Virus record (IMG/VR): IMGVR_UViG_3300034104_001883
Location: 1-35,902 of that record
Reading direction: 5' to 3' (one strand)
DNA from: a virus
DNA length: 35,902 bases
In this document: piece by piece, positions 23,948-31,198 of the stretch
How the letters are laid out: every line of letters begins with the position of its first letter
How positions within the stretch are numbered: the stretch's first letter is position 1
Program-made: the position numbers and the translations under genes
The notes under the pieces: model-generated
Databases searched by the model: none
What the model saw: only the letters and a program-made list of their open reading frames with translations
What the model was told of the DNA's origin: nothing

Positions 23948-24375
23948 CTATCGCCCGCGTTTTCTTTCCAGTTCTTAATCTTCTTTTCGTTGGCCTTAAA
24001 GTCATAACGTGTCAATGGCTCACTTTTATCCACAAATGCAACCGAAGCAACCTTATAGATAATATCCTTGCTTATAATGAAGTTACAACGCTCCTCGAAT
24101 CGCATTTGCAGTTTGATAATTTCGTTGAGGTTGATTTTCTTTGGATCACTTAACAACTTGCTCATTGCTGCGTTATAATTCTTAATGTAATCGTTTGTGA
24201 CTCCGTTCTGCATTTCTTGGTAAAATGTCAATGCTTCCAACCCTCGCTCATAAGGTAAGTTATTTTTATCGACAAACTCAAAGTAGTCAACGCCTCCGCA
24301 CTTAAACGCAAATTCAAGGGGGAATTCAGATTTATAAGTTGGTGGTAAGTTCTTGAATAGGTTTCGGAAGTTCAT
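23785..24375 (-). CDS. Tail assembly chaperone (zero-frame product)
   Basis: The 196-residue helical, charged protein is encoded immediately upstream of the tape measure, the position of the lambda G-type chaperone that holds TMP before tube assembly. It contains NLNEIIKLQMRFEERCNFIIS and a C-terminal helix VEKVEQIQRDILSLQTLGMEL. At residues 143-146 the message is AG T9 G, a strong slippery run. A -1 slip leads to the 93-codon extension (23666-23947). Both frames stay open for about 54 codons after the slip. It overlaps the upstream gene by 44 bases. Confidence 0.75.
   Translation of the reverse strand: MNFRNLFKNLPPTYKSEFPLEFAFKCGGVDYFEFVDKNNLPYERGLEALTFYQEMQNGVTNDYIKNYNAAMSKLLSDPKKINLNEIIKLQMRFEERCNFIISKDIIYKVASVAFVDKSEPLTRYDFKANEKKIKNWKENAGDSFFLSMPIKKLIPFLAKSGDTSLTYLAIVEKVEQIQRDILSLQTLGMELQAEKD
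23938..23950 (-). promoter_or_regulatory. -1 ribosomal frameshift slippery run (TAG T9 G)
   Basis: In the zero frame the codons are AGT TTT TTT TTG, so tRNA-Phe can slip back one base with perfect pairing. The -1-frame stop TAG ends exactly at the run, so a slip at any point in it enters an open frame of 93 codons. I did not identify a clear stimulatory pseudoknot downstream. Confidence 0.6.
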
Positions 24376-24532
24376 TGTTATGGGTATAGTGTTTAGTTCT
24401 TAGATTAATTATTATTTTATTATCTACTTTATTGTAGGTCCGCTTCTTTGCACTGCCTCCACACCCGCACGTTTGACCAGTGTAAGTGTAGCCGAGTGAT
24501 AGTAGAAACTTATGTGCATCTTCAATCTCCAT
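24332..24532 (-). CDS. Hypothetical 66-residue protein with CGCGG
   Basis: The protein (MEIEDAHKFLLSLGYTYTGQ, CGCGGSAKKRTY, then a basic end) has a cysteine-rich basic unit that could bind metal or nucleic acid, though the spacing CxC is short for a zinc site. It overlaps the upstream membrane gene by 11 bases and the tail-chaperone gene by 44, so it is translated within the tail module. Function unknown. Confidence 0.6.
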   Translation of the reverse strand: MEIEDAHKFLLSLGYTYTGQTCGCGGSAKKRTYNKVDNKIIINLRTKHYTHNNELPKPIQELTTNL

Positions 24533-24812
24533 AATAAAACATTTTAGATGTTAACGCGTTAAGGCCACATAGGATAAGTAAGTAAGGTATCAAGTGCAAG
24601 TCGGTTACAAAATATAACCAACCCATTAAACCCCAAACCGATGCCATGCAAGGTGGGCAATCAAACAATGGTTTGCTCCAATAGTGACCAACATAATGTC
24701 GAATGTAGTTTGCTGCTTGCTCGAATAACATACCCTCACGCGTTAGGCAGTGAACACCTAAACAACCGAGGCTATTCAGGACAAGGGCAAGGGATAATGG
24801 CAATAGTATCAT
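24522..24812 (-). CDS. Small membrane protein with CPPC motif (DUF1360-like)
   Basis: The 96-residue protein has an N-terminal hydrophobic segment (1-18) and further TM-like stretches near 57-70 and 75-88. It carries the motif KPLFDCPPCMASVWG at about 47-61, which resembles the C-P-x-C of DUF1360-type small membrane proteins in phages of many hosts. The start at 24812 lies 41 bases inside the upstream gene; no later in-frame ATG gives an intact first segment. It might modify the host membrane or oxidise proteins, but CPPC activity is not shown. Confidence 0.62.
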   Translation of the reverse strand: MILLPLSLALVLNSLGCLGVHCLTREGMLFEQAANYIRHYVGHYWSKPLFDCPPCMASVWGLMGWLYFVTDLHLIPYLLILCGLNALTSKMFYYGD

Positions 24813-25131
24813 CTTCAGTTATGTTTATGAAGTTAAGTGTAATCGATGAGTAAACTGTCCCACAAATATCAAAATTTGTGACATCGCAGCCGCTAAGAAT
24901 TTCAACCTTAACGATGCCAGTGCCGATGTTCCAAAATCCGTTATTGTTCATTTCAATTACTGCATCGTATAGGCCGCTTGTTACATCTTTTTTAAGCACC
25001 CATCCGTTTGAATAGGTAAACTTAATTACGTAGTTAGTATCGTTTGTGAATGTCGGTGAACTAAATTCTAATACCTCAGCGCATCCGCTAATGTCTTGGG
25101 TGTAGCTTGTTAGGCAGTTAAGTATGCTCAT
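24772..25131 (-). CDS. Structural protein in the tail module
   Basis: The 119-residue protein is rich in Thr, Asn, Ser and Ile with a Cys pair at each end (CLTSYTQDISGC; CPCPE). The repeated short beta strands (YVIKFTYSNGWVLKKDV, then SSITLNFINITEDD) suggest an immunoglobulin-like or tail-associated fold. It is in the late operon between the methyltransferase and the membrane protein. A virion role is likely but not proved. Confidence 0.62.
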   Translation of the reverse strand: MSILNCLTSYTQDISGCAEVLEFSSPTFTNDTNYVIKFTYSNGWVLKKDVTSGLYDAVIEMNNNGFWNIGTGIVKVEILSGCDVTNFDICGTVYSSITLNFINITEDDTIAIIPCPCPE

Positions 25132-25134
25132 GTT

Positions 25135-25662
25135 TTATTTTTTTATTCCGTAAAAATACAAATCTTGTGGGAAGTCTATACGTGTTTTGAATTTATAATT
25201 TGAAAATATCGCATCGCAATCTAACACGCTGCGAATATCGGACTCGCTTAAGTTTCGATAGTAGTCGTTAGTAAACGGGCTATCCTTTGGCGATGTGCGC
25301 TTTGTTCCATGCTCGGGTCTTCCTGGCGCGGCACAACTAAATAAAAACAAACCGCCATCCTTTAGCAAGTTGTTAATCACATTTTTTAACGTTTGTTGCC
25401 AATGCTCATCATGCTCAAAGCATTCTGTTGAAACAACCACATCGAATAAATCATCAGACTTAAACAAGTGACCGCTGCAAACTACATCAACATTTGGTCC
25501 ATCTCCGATATCAATACCAGTGTAGTTGCATTGCTCAAATAAGTAACGGTTGTTGCCATTAATATCAAGTGAGCCGATGTCTAACACGCTTGTGCCGACA
25601 AAAAATTCATCGTGCGCGTATTTTACAAGCTCACACCATTCTCTTTGTTCTCTGTGTGCCAT
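25135..25662 (-). CDS. Class I SAM-dependent methyltransferase (type 11-like)
   Basis: The 175-residue protein shows the Rossmann methyltransferase start VLDIGSLDINGN (27-38), then YTGIDIG, and the post-motif region DLFDVVVSTECFEHDEHWQQTLKN. The last is the usual D-x-V-x-x-x-x-x-x-E-H pattern of methyltransferase_11 proteins. LLKDGGLFLFSCAAPG follows. It lacks DNA-methyltransferase motifs (DPPY), so a small molecule, sugar or protein is the likely substrate. Its overlap with the glycosyltransferase gene (shared base 25662) suggests they act together on a glycan. Confidence 0.8.
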   Translation of the reverse strand: MAHREQREWCELVKYAHDEFFVGTSVLDIGSLDINGNNRYLFEQCNYTGIDIGDGPNVDVVCSGHLFKSDDLFDVVVSTECFEHDEHWQQTLKNVINNLLKDGGLFLFSCAAPGRPEHGTKRTSPKDSPFTNDYYRNLSESDIRSVLDCDAIFSNYKFKTRIDFPQDLYFYGIKK

Positions 25663-26270
25663 TACTTTTTGTATTTAGTTAAGAAAGTTTGATTGTCATT
25701 GTGCTGAATCATTCCAAATTCAGGCAGTTGTGTAGTTGTGCTAATCTCGGATTGAATCGATAACCCATGCAATTCGTAAGGCGTTGAATTTTGTGCTAAC
25801 CAGTCATCGCCATTTGCAATCAATAGGTCTTCGGGTATAGCAACGTATTTTGATTTATGCATCAACATCATACATCCCCATCCGTATGGGCGTTGCTTCA
25901 TTGATTTCAAATGTATGTTAGCATCTTTTTTTAGTTGGTAGTTTTCAAAGGCCATACCGATTATGCCAACGTGCTGCAATGAATCATCAAATATCGATAA
26001 GAATGCAGGATTGAAGTTTATGTCATCGTTGCATATCAATAGGTTATCATACTTAGCACGCTCTACTCCGTAATTCCACGCGGGATTTACGTAGATGTTT
26101 TCAGGCATTAAGTGTATGTCATACTTAGCACTAAGCGGCAAAGGTCTGTATTCAGTTGTGTCGTTGTCAATTATAATAATCTCACCGACAAATTCAGAAG
26201 CGCAAAGGTCTTCAACAAGATTTATGATGCGTGGACTTCGCCACATCGTTGGAATGATTACGCTAAACAT
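25662..26270 (-). CDS. Glycosyltransferase family 2-like
   Basis: The 202-residue protein begins FSVIIPTMWRSPRI with the GT-A strand pattern and has IIIIDNDT (32-39). The helix NPAWNYGVERAKYDNLLICNDD (62-83) ends in an NDD variant of the DxD motif, matching GT2 enzymes. Later come GWGCMMLMHKSKY and GDDWL. No TM is present. It lies just after terminase and overlaps it by 8 bases. Expected role: sugar transfer to a virion or cell-surface acceptor, together with the adjacent methyltransferase. Confidence 0.8.
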   Translation of the reverse strand: MFSVIIPTMWRSPRIINLVEDLCASEFVGEIIIIDNDTTEYRPLPLSAKYDIHLMPENIYVNPAWNYGVERAKYDNLLICNDDINFNPAFLSIFDDSLQHVGIIGMAFENYQLKKDANIHLKSMKQRPYGWGCMMLMHKSKYVAIPEDLLIANGDDWLAQNSTPYELHGLSIQSEISTTTQLPEFGMIQHNDNQTFLTKYKK

Positions 26271-27573
26271 TTGACAAATATATGAAATTTTTTAGATAAG
26301 TGTTACATGCATAACGAAATGTGTCTAATGCATCGGCTTGTTGAGTGGGATCGTTTCGGTCTGTTTTCTTTATTGTCCCATCGGGCAACACCGCCACGTT
26401 TTCCAAATCGAATTGCAAGCCCTTAGTAAACTGAGGGTCAAGTTCTACATTGCCACGAGCAAGAAGTGAGTTGACTAACATTCGGTTGTCTTCTAACGAT
26501 GGGTTAACGCTCGGCACTAACATTTGATTGTTGGATAGGTTAAACTTCTGTCTTATCACAACATAATAGTTGAGGTTATCCTGCACCAATGCACTCGATG
26601 ACTTGCCTGAAGCATCGCCAGTTACTTGGTATAGTGCATTGCCATACTTGCTTTTAATAACATCGCAAAGTTGATAGATGTCGCTATTGGCTAACTTAAT
26701 AGTTTCTTTAACGCGTATAGTTGATGGCGGCATAACTTGAAGCACTGAGCAACAAATTGGATTACGGTTAAAGTCGAAACTAAGTATTATGGGCAGTTGT
26801 TTGTTAAGTTCAACGGGCTTTAAGTGTTTAGTCGCATCATAAGCATAAGCCCAACGGTTGCCATCCATGTCGAAGTTAGTCCAATCTCCACCAATAAACT
26901 GCCGCTTATAACGCTCATCCATACGTGACCAAACCTTACGTTGCTCCTCGGTTACGAATGCATTGTCATCGGGCAAAGCAAGTTGATAGTAAAACTCTGG
27001 ACCTAATTCGCCTTTTAAGTAGGGGATGTGTATCTCATCTTTAATCCACGTTTGAGTCGGGTTAAACGTTGCTAATATCAAAGGTGTTGGCATCTTATCA
27101 ATGTACCATGAGCCAACGCGTGAGCTGCCGATATTCCAAAGTTTCTTGCTCAGTTCCTCAATTTGCTCAAAGTATATTCCGTTTGTTTCAAGTCCTAAGA
27201 ACGCGTTAAGTTCGGGGTCATGGCTTATGTTTTCAGCCATAAAGAATATCTTTGATTTGGTCTTAGTATTTTCTAAGAAGTAGTTTGACTTATCGCGTGA
27301 CCACCTAAAGTGTGGTGAGCCATCGATAATCTTTTCAAATGTCGGTATAATTGTCTTAACTAACTTAGGAAAATCGGAACGGATTACATGCCACTTGCTA
27401 TTTGGATACATTGAGGCCAAACGCAAACAGATCGTGGCACAAATAAAAGACTTGCCACCACGAATAGCGCCACCGTAAAGTAGATTGCGCTTCTCTGTCG
27501 CGCCTTGTGCCGCTGCCATCGCTTGAATATAGAAATCGTATTGCTTCGGATTGGCTTGTAAATCGACATTCAT
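26263..27573 (-). CDS. Terminase large subunit
   Basis: This is the motor ATPase and nuclease that packages DNA into the procapsid. The 436-residue protein has a Walker A GGAIRGGKS (34-42), a Walker-B-like IYFEQIEE (133-140) and a coupling region with LILATFNP. The RNase-H-like nuclease domain includes ILSFDFNRNP (about 258-267), TGDASGKSS and QADALDTFRYACN near the C-terminus. Length is normal. The start overlaps the stop of the upstream gene by one base. It belongs to the group with the small terminase gene upstream. I cannot judge pac or cos packaging from this protein. Confidence 0.92.
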   Translation of the reverse strand: MNVDLQANPKQYDFYIQAMAAAQGATEKRNLLYGGAIRGGKSFICATICLRLASMYPNSKWHVIRSDFPKLVKTIIPTFEKIIDGSPHFRWSRDKSNYFLENTKTKSKIFFMAENISHDPELNAFLGLETNGIYFEQIEELSKKLWNIGSSRVGSWYIDKMPTPLILATFNPTQTWIKDEIHIPYLKGELGPEFYYQLALPDDNAFVTEEQRKVWSRMDERYKRQFIGGDWTNFDMDGNRWAYAYDATKHLKPVELNKQLPIILSFDFNRNPICCSVLQVMPPSTIRVKETIKLANSDIYQLCDVIKSKYGNALYQVTGDASGKSSSALVQDNLNYYVVIRQKFNLSNNQMLVPSVNPSLEDNRMLVNSLLARGNVELDPQFTKGLQFDLENVAVLPDGTIKKTDRNDPTQQADALDTFRYACNTYLKNFIYLSNV

Positions 27574-27929
27574 TAAATTTCAATCTTAGTGCCATCAGGC
27601 ATCGTGACAGTTGATGGTGGTCGCGTGTCTGTGATGGTCGTTTCGGTTTTAGTTATTTGCTCCTCGATTCCGTTATTTAATGTGTCAATTGCCTTAGCAT
27701 TGCCCATCTTAGCGTTGTTAAATAAACTATCGACATACTCTTCCAGGTTGTTGGCGCCCGTTAGTTTTTCAATAATTTTTTGAGTCAATAACCTTTCAGC
27801 GCGCCTTGCCTCCCATCCTTTGCTTTTGTTTTCAGGCGGTGGTTGATTGTCTTTGCTAAACTTAACACCCTCATCGCCTTTAAATAGTTTTTGAGGTCGT
27901 TTTTTGGTCGTTTTGTCATCGGCTTTCAT
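27573..27929 (-). CDS. Probable terminase small subunit (DUF5681-like N-terminus)
   Basis: The 118-residue protein lies directly before the large terminase and is the first gene of the late operon. The FSKDNQPPPENKSKGWEARR stretch (about 25-45) resembles the DUF5681-type start of some small terminase proteins. The helical part ERLLTQKIIEKLTGANNLEEY and the acidic end with Thr repeats follow. The ATG is 4 nt after the promoter box TATCTTTG, so the mRNA is probably leaderless. The assignment is from position and the N-terminal pattern. Confidence 0.7.
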   Translation of the reverse strand: MKADDKTTKKRPQKLFKGDEGVKFSKDNQPPPENKSKGWEARRAERLLTQKIIEKLTGANNLEEYVDSLFNNAKMGNAKAIDTLNNGIEEQITKTETTITDTRPPSTVTMPDGTKIEI

Positions 27930-27933
27930 AGCA

Positions 27934-27963
27934 CAAAGATAAGTATTATTTTAATATGCTCAA
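27934..27963 (-). promoter_or_regulatory. Late promoter (TTG-N19-TATCTTTG), leaderless
   Basis: On the minus strand TTG (27963-27961), a 19-base spacer and TATCTTTG (27941-27934) match the Bacteroidota consensus very well. Only TGCT separates the box from the ATG at 27929, so transcription is predicted to start at or next to the start codon. The -33 element lies within the end of the upstream VRR-NUC gene. It should drive the whole 22-kb late operon. Confidence 0.75.
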
Positions 27964-28476
27964 TAATTCCGTTTGCAGTTGCTCAAACGATGTAGCAACA
28001 ATGTAATGACCGCCATCGGCTTCAATTGCTGCTTTGCGTTTAAGTTGTGCTTCTCCCATTCGGTCGGTTTGTGATTTTACCTCTATGGCAAACAATCGGC
28101 CTTTCAATATACATTGTATATCCTCCATACCTTTGTTCAGTCCTGCAATATAACCTATTCCCTTTCGATATCTACCCTCGCTGCTTATTCGCCTTGCACT
28201 ATTGCAACTATGCACTGCCTTTAAGTAAGCAATGATAAGGTCGGTAAACTTATTAGTGTTGAATGCGTCTTTGGTTTCTTTCGGTTGGATAACATTGTTT
28301 ACTGGCAAGTCCAAATGGTTTGTCGTGAGCTCCGCTTTTCGCTTTTTAACGACTTTCTTTTTGTTGAGGTTAAATCGTTCAATCGGTAATGTGTTCCAAA
28401 ATGCTTGATTCATGTTTGACCGTTTGTATTGATTGTGGTAGTAGAGTTCGAATTCGGGGATTGTGTAAATTTTCAT
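27946..28476 (-). CDS. VRR-NUC family nuclease
   Basis: The 176-residue protein carries a C-terminal VRR-NUC domain, a PD-(D/E)XK nuclease type. The core is GMEDIQCILKGRLFAIEVKS with Asp119, Glu132 and Lys134, then RMGEAQLKRKAAIEADGGHYIVATS with Gln144. The first 75 residues are basic (KKKVVKKRKAE) and may bind DNA. Such proteins act on branched or replicating DNA, and phage copies often replace Holliday-junction resolvases. Its start abuts a TTTTTTACA repeat (TGTAAAAAATG on the minus strand), and it lies next to the candidate origin. Confidence 0.82.
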   Translation of the reverse strand: MKIYTIPEFELYYHNQYKRSNMNQAFWNTLPIERFNLNKKKVVKKRKAELTTNHLDLPVNNVIQPKETKDAFNTNKFTDLIIAYLKAVHSCNSARRISSEGRYRKGIGYIAGLNKGMEDIQCILKGRLFAIEVKSQTDRMGEAQLKRKAAIEADGGHYIVATSFEQLQTELLSILK

Positions 28477-28727
28477 TTTTTACAAATTTGGTTTTTTACA
28501 AAGGATTTAACAACTTTTTTACAGATTTTTTACAACGCTGTATGCTTACTTACAGTAGCTATATATATTATTATTATTATTATTATATATAGTATATAAG
28601 TAATAACTACAATAAACTCTGGTGTTTTCAATTATGATATAAACCGAGGTAGCTTTTGCAAATTTACACATATTTTTTACAATATTGATTATCAGCATAT
28701 TAATATAGTTTTGTAAAATTATATTTT
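28477..28727. repeat. AT-rich gap with TTTTTTACA repeats and TTA array (candidate origin)
   Basis: This 251-base gap holds no gene. TTTTTTACA occurs at 28476, 28492, 28515, 28526, 28673 and 28724 (the first and last overlap gene ends). A run of six TTA units lies inside an inverted repeat CTATATA/TATATAG (28559-28565 with 28586-28592). Very high AT, iteron-like repeats and the adjacent primase-helicase genes make it a candidate replication origin; a regulator-binding region is the alternative. A -7-like box at 28659 lacks a properly spaced TTG. Confidence 0.5.
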
Positions 28728-30320
28728 TTACATTACAATATTAGGCATCTCTTCATTAGGGTCATCAACTGAATCGTTTTGTTTCTTAACTACTTGTTTT
28801 TTAGGCATGTTATGATTATAAAAGGTAAATACTTGCCCAACTCTTTCGTTAAATCCTAAATCGGGCCAAACCTTATATCGTTTCAATTCCGATGGTATAA
28901 GTTTCATTTCCTCCTTTAACACTTTTCTAATGTAATTTATTTGAGCATTATTATTAGTAGTAAACCAACGATCTTTAATATCTTTTGCAGTAACTTCAAT
29001 AAATTCAATACCAGAATTATTATCAAAATAATCCTGAAATAACTCTTTAATTTCTTTACGCATCCACGCTTTGCTTTCCTCCATAACAACTTGCAATGAT
29101 TCGGTTAAGATTTCATCCTTGGTAAAAACCATACGCGACTTGCTGAAGTCTATTGCAGGAAGTTGCATAAGATATTTAAGAAACTTTGGTATCTCATTAA
29201 ACAAATCGGTTTCAATATTGGTGTTCTTTGCGCCTTTAATAAGTTTAATTTTGCGCACCCAAAAGCGGATTTCCTCTTCATCAATTCGCATAAAGTCAGA
29301 TTCTTTGTTGGTGCAAAAAATAACTTTGCCAAAAAATGGCACACTATAATGACTAACAAACTTTTGAGATACCGACATTGTTTTGGCAGTTGCTATTGAT
29401 TTTAACTTTTCGATTGCGTGTTGTTTATCGATGGTTGTTTCATCAATCATAATAATGTTTTTAGTTGCGTAAGCATCATTAAAGTTACTTGTAAGGTCAC
29501 TTGGATTGATTAAGGTAGTATTTTCCCCAAACAACATTTGAATCCAATTTAAGAAAGTTGTTTTACCCGTTTCGCGTTCGGTAGAAACAAGTGCTAATAC
29601 TGGCAATATTTGGCGCGGATATTCGTAAAGTATTTTCATATACTTCAAACCAAGCTCCCATTGCTCACCAAAAATGTGATTAATCAATCCCAAGGTAACA
29701 GGTATATCATTTGTGTTGACCTCATCAATAACGAATTTATGCGAAAATTTAGCGTAAAGATTATAACAGTTGTTAAGCACTGGAGTATATTCAACATTGT
29801 CAGGATAGATAGTAAAGTCATCAAACTTGTAAATCATTCCGAGTAATTGTTTGCCATGGTCTTGCTTTATTTCATCTTTTTTCCAAGGTTTTAACAAAGT
29901 GTTTTCAGATTTGTATCTGTCTTTTTTGGCTATAACTTTAAAGTAATCAGTTCCCACCCTAATATAAGGTATATCGGATTTCATTATTTCAAAATTAACA
30001 TAAGACATTGCAGCAAATGAATCGCCTTGGAATTTAACTGCGGCTAAAACCATAAATTTAGAAACCTTGGCCCCAACACCAAGTCGGTAACTATTTTTTT
30101 TCATCACATCAATAGTGTTTAACTTATTGAGAATAAAAGTCGGTTTGTTAAGTTCCTGCGGATCTAAACTATCGGGATTAAGTAGGCATACTTCCGTTTC
30201 TGATTTTACATTGCATTGTTTTATGCCCTCAAATATTGACACAAATGAGCCAAAGAAGTTAAAGTAATCCACCGCGTTTAAAAGCGGGTTTGATTCAGGT
30301 TTTTTAAATTTGTCGCTCAT
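28728..30320 (-). CDS. SF3-type helicase (DUF5906 / NrS-1 polymerase-like)
   Basis: The 530-residue protein has Walker A STERETGKTTF (about 246-256) and Walker B NIIMIDET (288-295). Sensor-like regions include HYSVPFFGKVIFCTNKES. This is the DUF5906 helicase domain found with primases in phages and mobile elements. The first 200 residues do not show a primase motif. It joins the upstream VirE_N-type primase gene by a 4-base overlap (ATGA), so primase and helicase are made together though often fused elsewhere. A Lys/Asp-rich tail follows (KKQVVKKQNDS). It should unwind DNA at the phage origin. Confidence 0.85.
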   Translation of the reverse strand: MSDKFKKPESNPLLNAVDYFNFFGSFVSIFEGIKQCNVKSETEVCLLNPDSLDPQELNKPTFILNKLNTIDVMKKNSYRLGVGAKVSKFMVLAAVKFQGDSFAAMSYVNFEIMKSDIPYIRVGTDYFKVIAKKDRYKSENTLLKPWKKDEIKQDHGKQLLGMIYKFDDFTIYPDNVEYTPVLNNCYNLYAKFSHKFVIDEVNTNDIPVTLGLINHIFGEQWELGLKYMKILYEYPRQILPVLALVSTERETGKTTFLNWIQMLFGENTTLINPSDLTSNFNDAYATKNIIMIDETTIDKQHAIEKLKSIATAKTMSVSQKFVSHYSVPFFGKVIFCTNKESDFMRIDEEEIRFWVRKIKLIKGAKNTNIETDLFNEIPKFLKYLMQLPAIDFSKSRMVFTKDEILTESLQVVMEESKAWMRKEIKELFQDYFDNNSGIEFIEVTAKDIKDRWFTTNNNAQINYIRKVLKEEMKLIPSELKRYKVWPDLGFNERVGQVFTFYNHNMPKKQVVKKQNDSVDDPNEEMPNIVM

Positions 30321-31198
30321 GCTTTGTTTAGATAAGTTGGTTGTGTAGTTCCTTTGTTAATCATTTCTTTACTTGTTTGCTTGTATATTGATGCCTTTTG
30401 CGATAGATAACCGTTGCCATCAATCATTTGCTCCATTACACAAATGGCATGTTGTTGGTCAATATAACCAGCACCAACATAACCACCCATTAAGTAAGCT
30501 GCGGCCCTCAATTGTGGATGTCCTGAATCAACAATTACGTTTATTTTTTTTGCAATAATACGTTCAATTGTTGAAGTTTTGTCATCAATTATGTATTGTT
30601 TTACTGCGGGCCTAACGATTTCAATATGCTTTGTTGACCAAGTTTGTGCATCGTTTCTGTGTAATATATCGGCATCGTAACTAATAAACATCGGTAAAAT
30701 GCAGTTTTTTGGTGCTGTATCAAACCCATTGTAACAGTTAAGGTGTCGCTCGATGCCTGCATAGTATTGTTTAAATTCATCAACCGAAGTGCAAATCGGA
30801 ATCTTAACTAAAGCCCTAACACCATGCCTCGAAGCCGATAGCCACGCGGTTATAATGTATTTATATTCGTTAAATAAATACTCTTTAAATTCAACTGCCA
30901 CATCACTTGCTAAGTGGTCAAAGTCGAGAACAAGTAATCCAGTCCAATGTTGAATGTTGGAATACTTACGCGGCCCGTTAACATAAACACATGGAGTAAA
31001 CGAGTATAACTTTGACTTCAATGCTTGCTTTTTGGCCATGTCTTTATTTTCCTCTGCAATACGTATCTCCTCAAATACATTGCGGATATCTTTTTTAGGT
31101 GTTCTAATAGCGTTTATAAGATATTCAAGCGTAACACTACCTAATGGAGTGCTACGTTTGATGTCGGCTTCGTAATAGTTAAATGTTATTGGTTGCAT
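30317..31198 (-). CDS. Primase of the BT4734/VirE_N type
   Basis: The 293-residue protein contains GLLVLDFDHL with Asp92 and Asp94, then ITAWLSASRHGVRALVKIP (116-134). These are the metal-binding and basic substrate motifs of archaeo-eukaryotic-primase-like VirE_N/BT4734 domains common in Bacteroidota. The C-terminus (EQMIDGNGYLSQKA and later) looks helical and may be the PriCT-like linker. It makes primers for phage DNA synthesis; no phage DNA polymerase is seen here, so the host enzyme is expected. The gene overlaps the helicase gene by 4 bases and the nuclease gene by 13. Confidence 0.82.
   Translation of the reverse strand: MQPITFNYYEADIKRSTPLGSVTLEYLINAIRTPKKDIRNVFEEIRIAEENKDMAKKQALKSKLYSFTPCVYVNGPRKYSNIQHWTGLLVLDFDHLASDVAVEFKEYLFNEYKYIITAWLSASRHGVRALVKIPICTSVDEFKQYYAGIERHLNCYNGFDTAPKNCILPMFISYDADILHRNDAQTWSTKHIEIVRPAVKQYIIDDKTSTIERIIAKKINVIVDSGHPQLRAAAYLMGGYVGAGYIDQQHAICVMEQMIDGNGYLSQKASIYKQTSKEMINKGTTQPTYLNKA

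Noticed and set aside
28559-28592. TTA repeats as a CRISPR or other array
   Set aside because: Units of 3 bases without spacers are a simple repeat; there are no CRISPR-sized repeats or cas genes in the window.
28659-28666. -7-like box CAAATTTA (TAAATTTG on the minus strand)
   Set aside because: The only TTG upstream is 13 bases away, too short for a promoter, and the DNA is extremely AT-rich.
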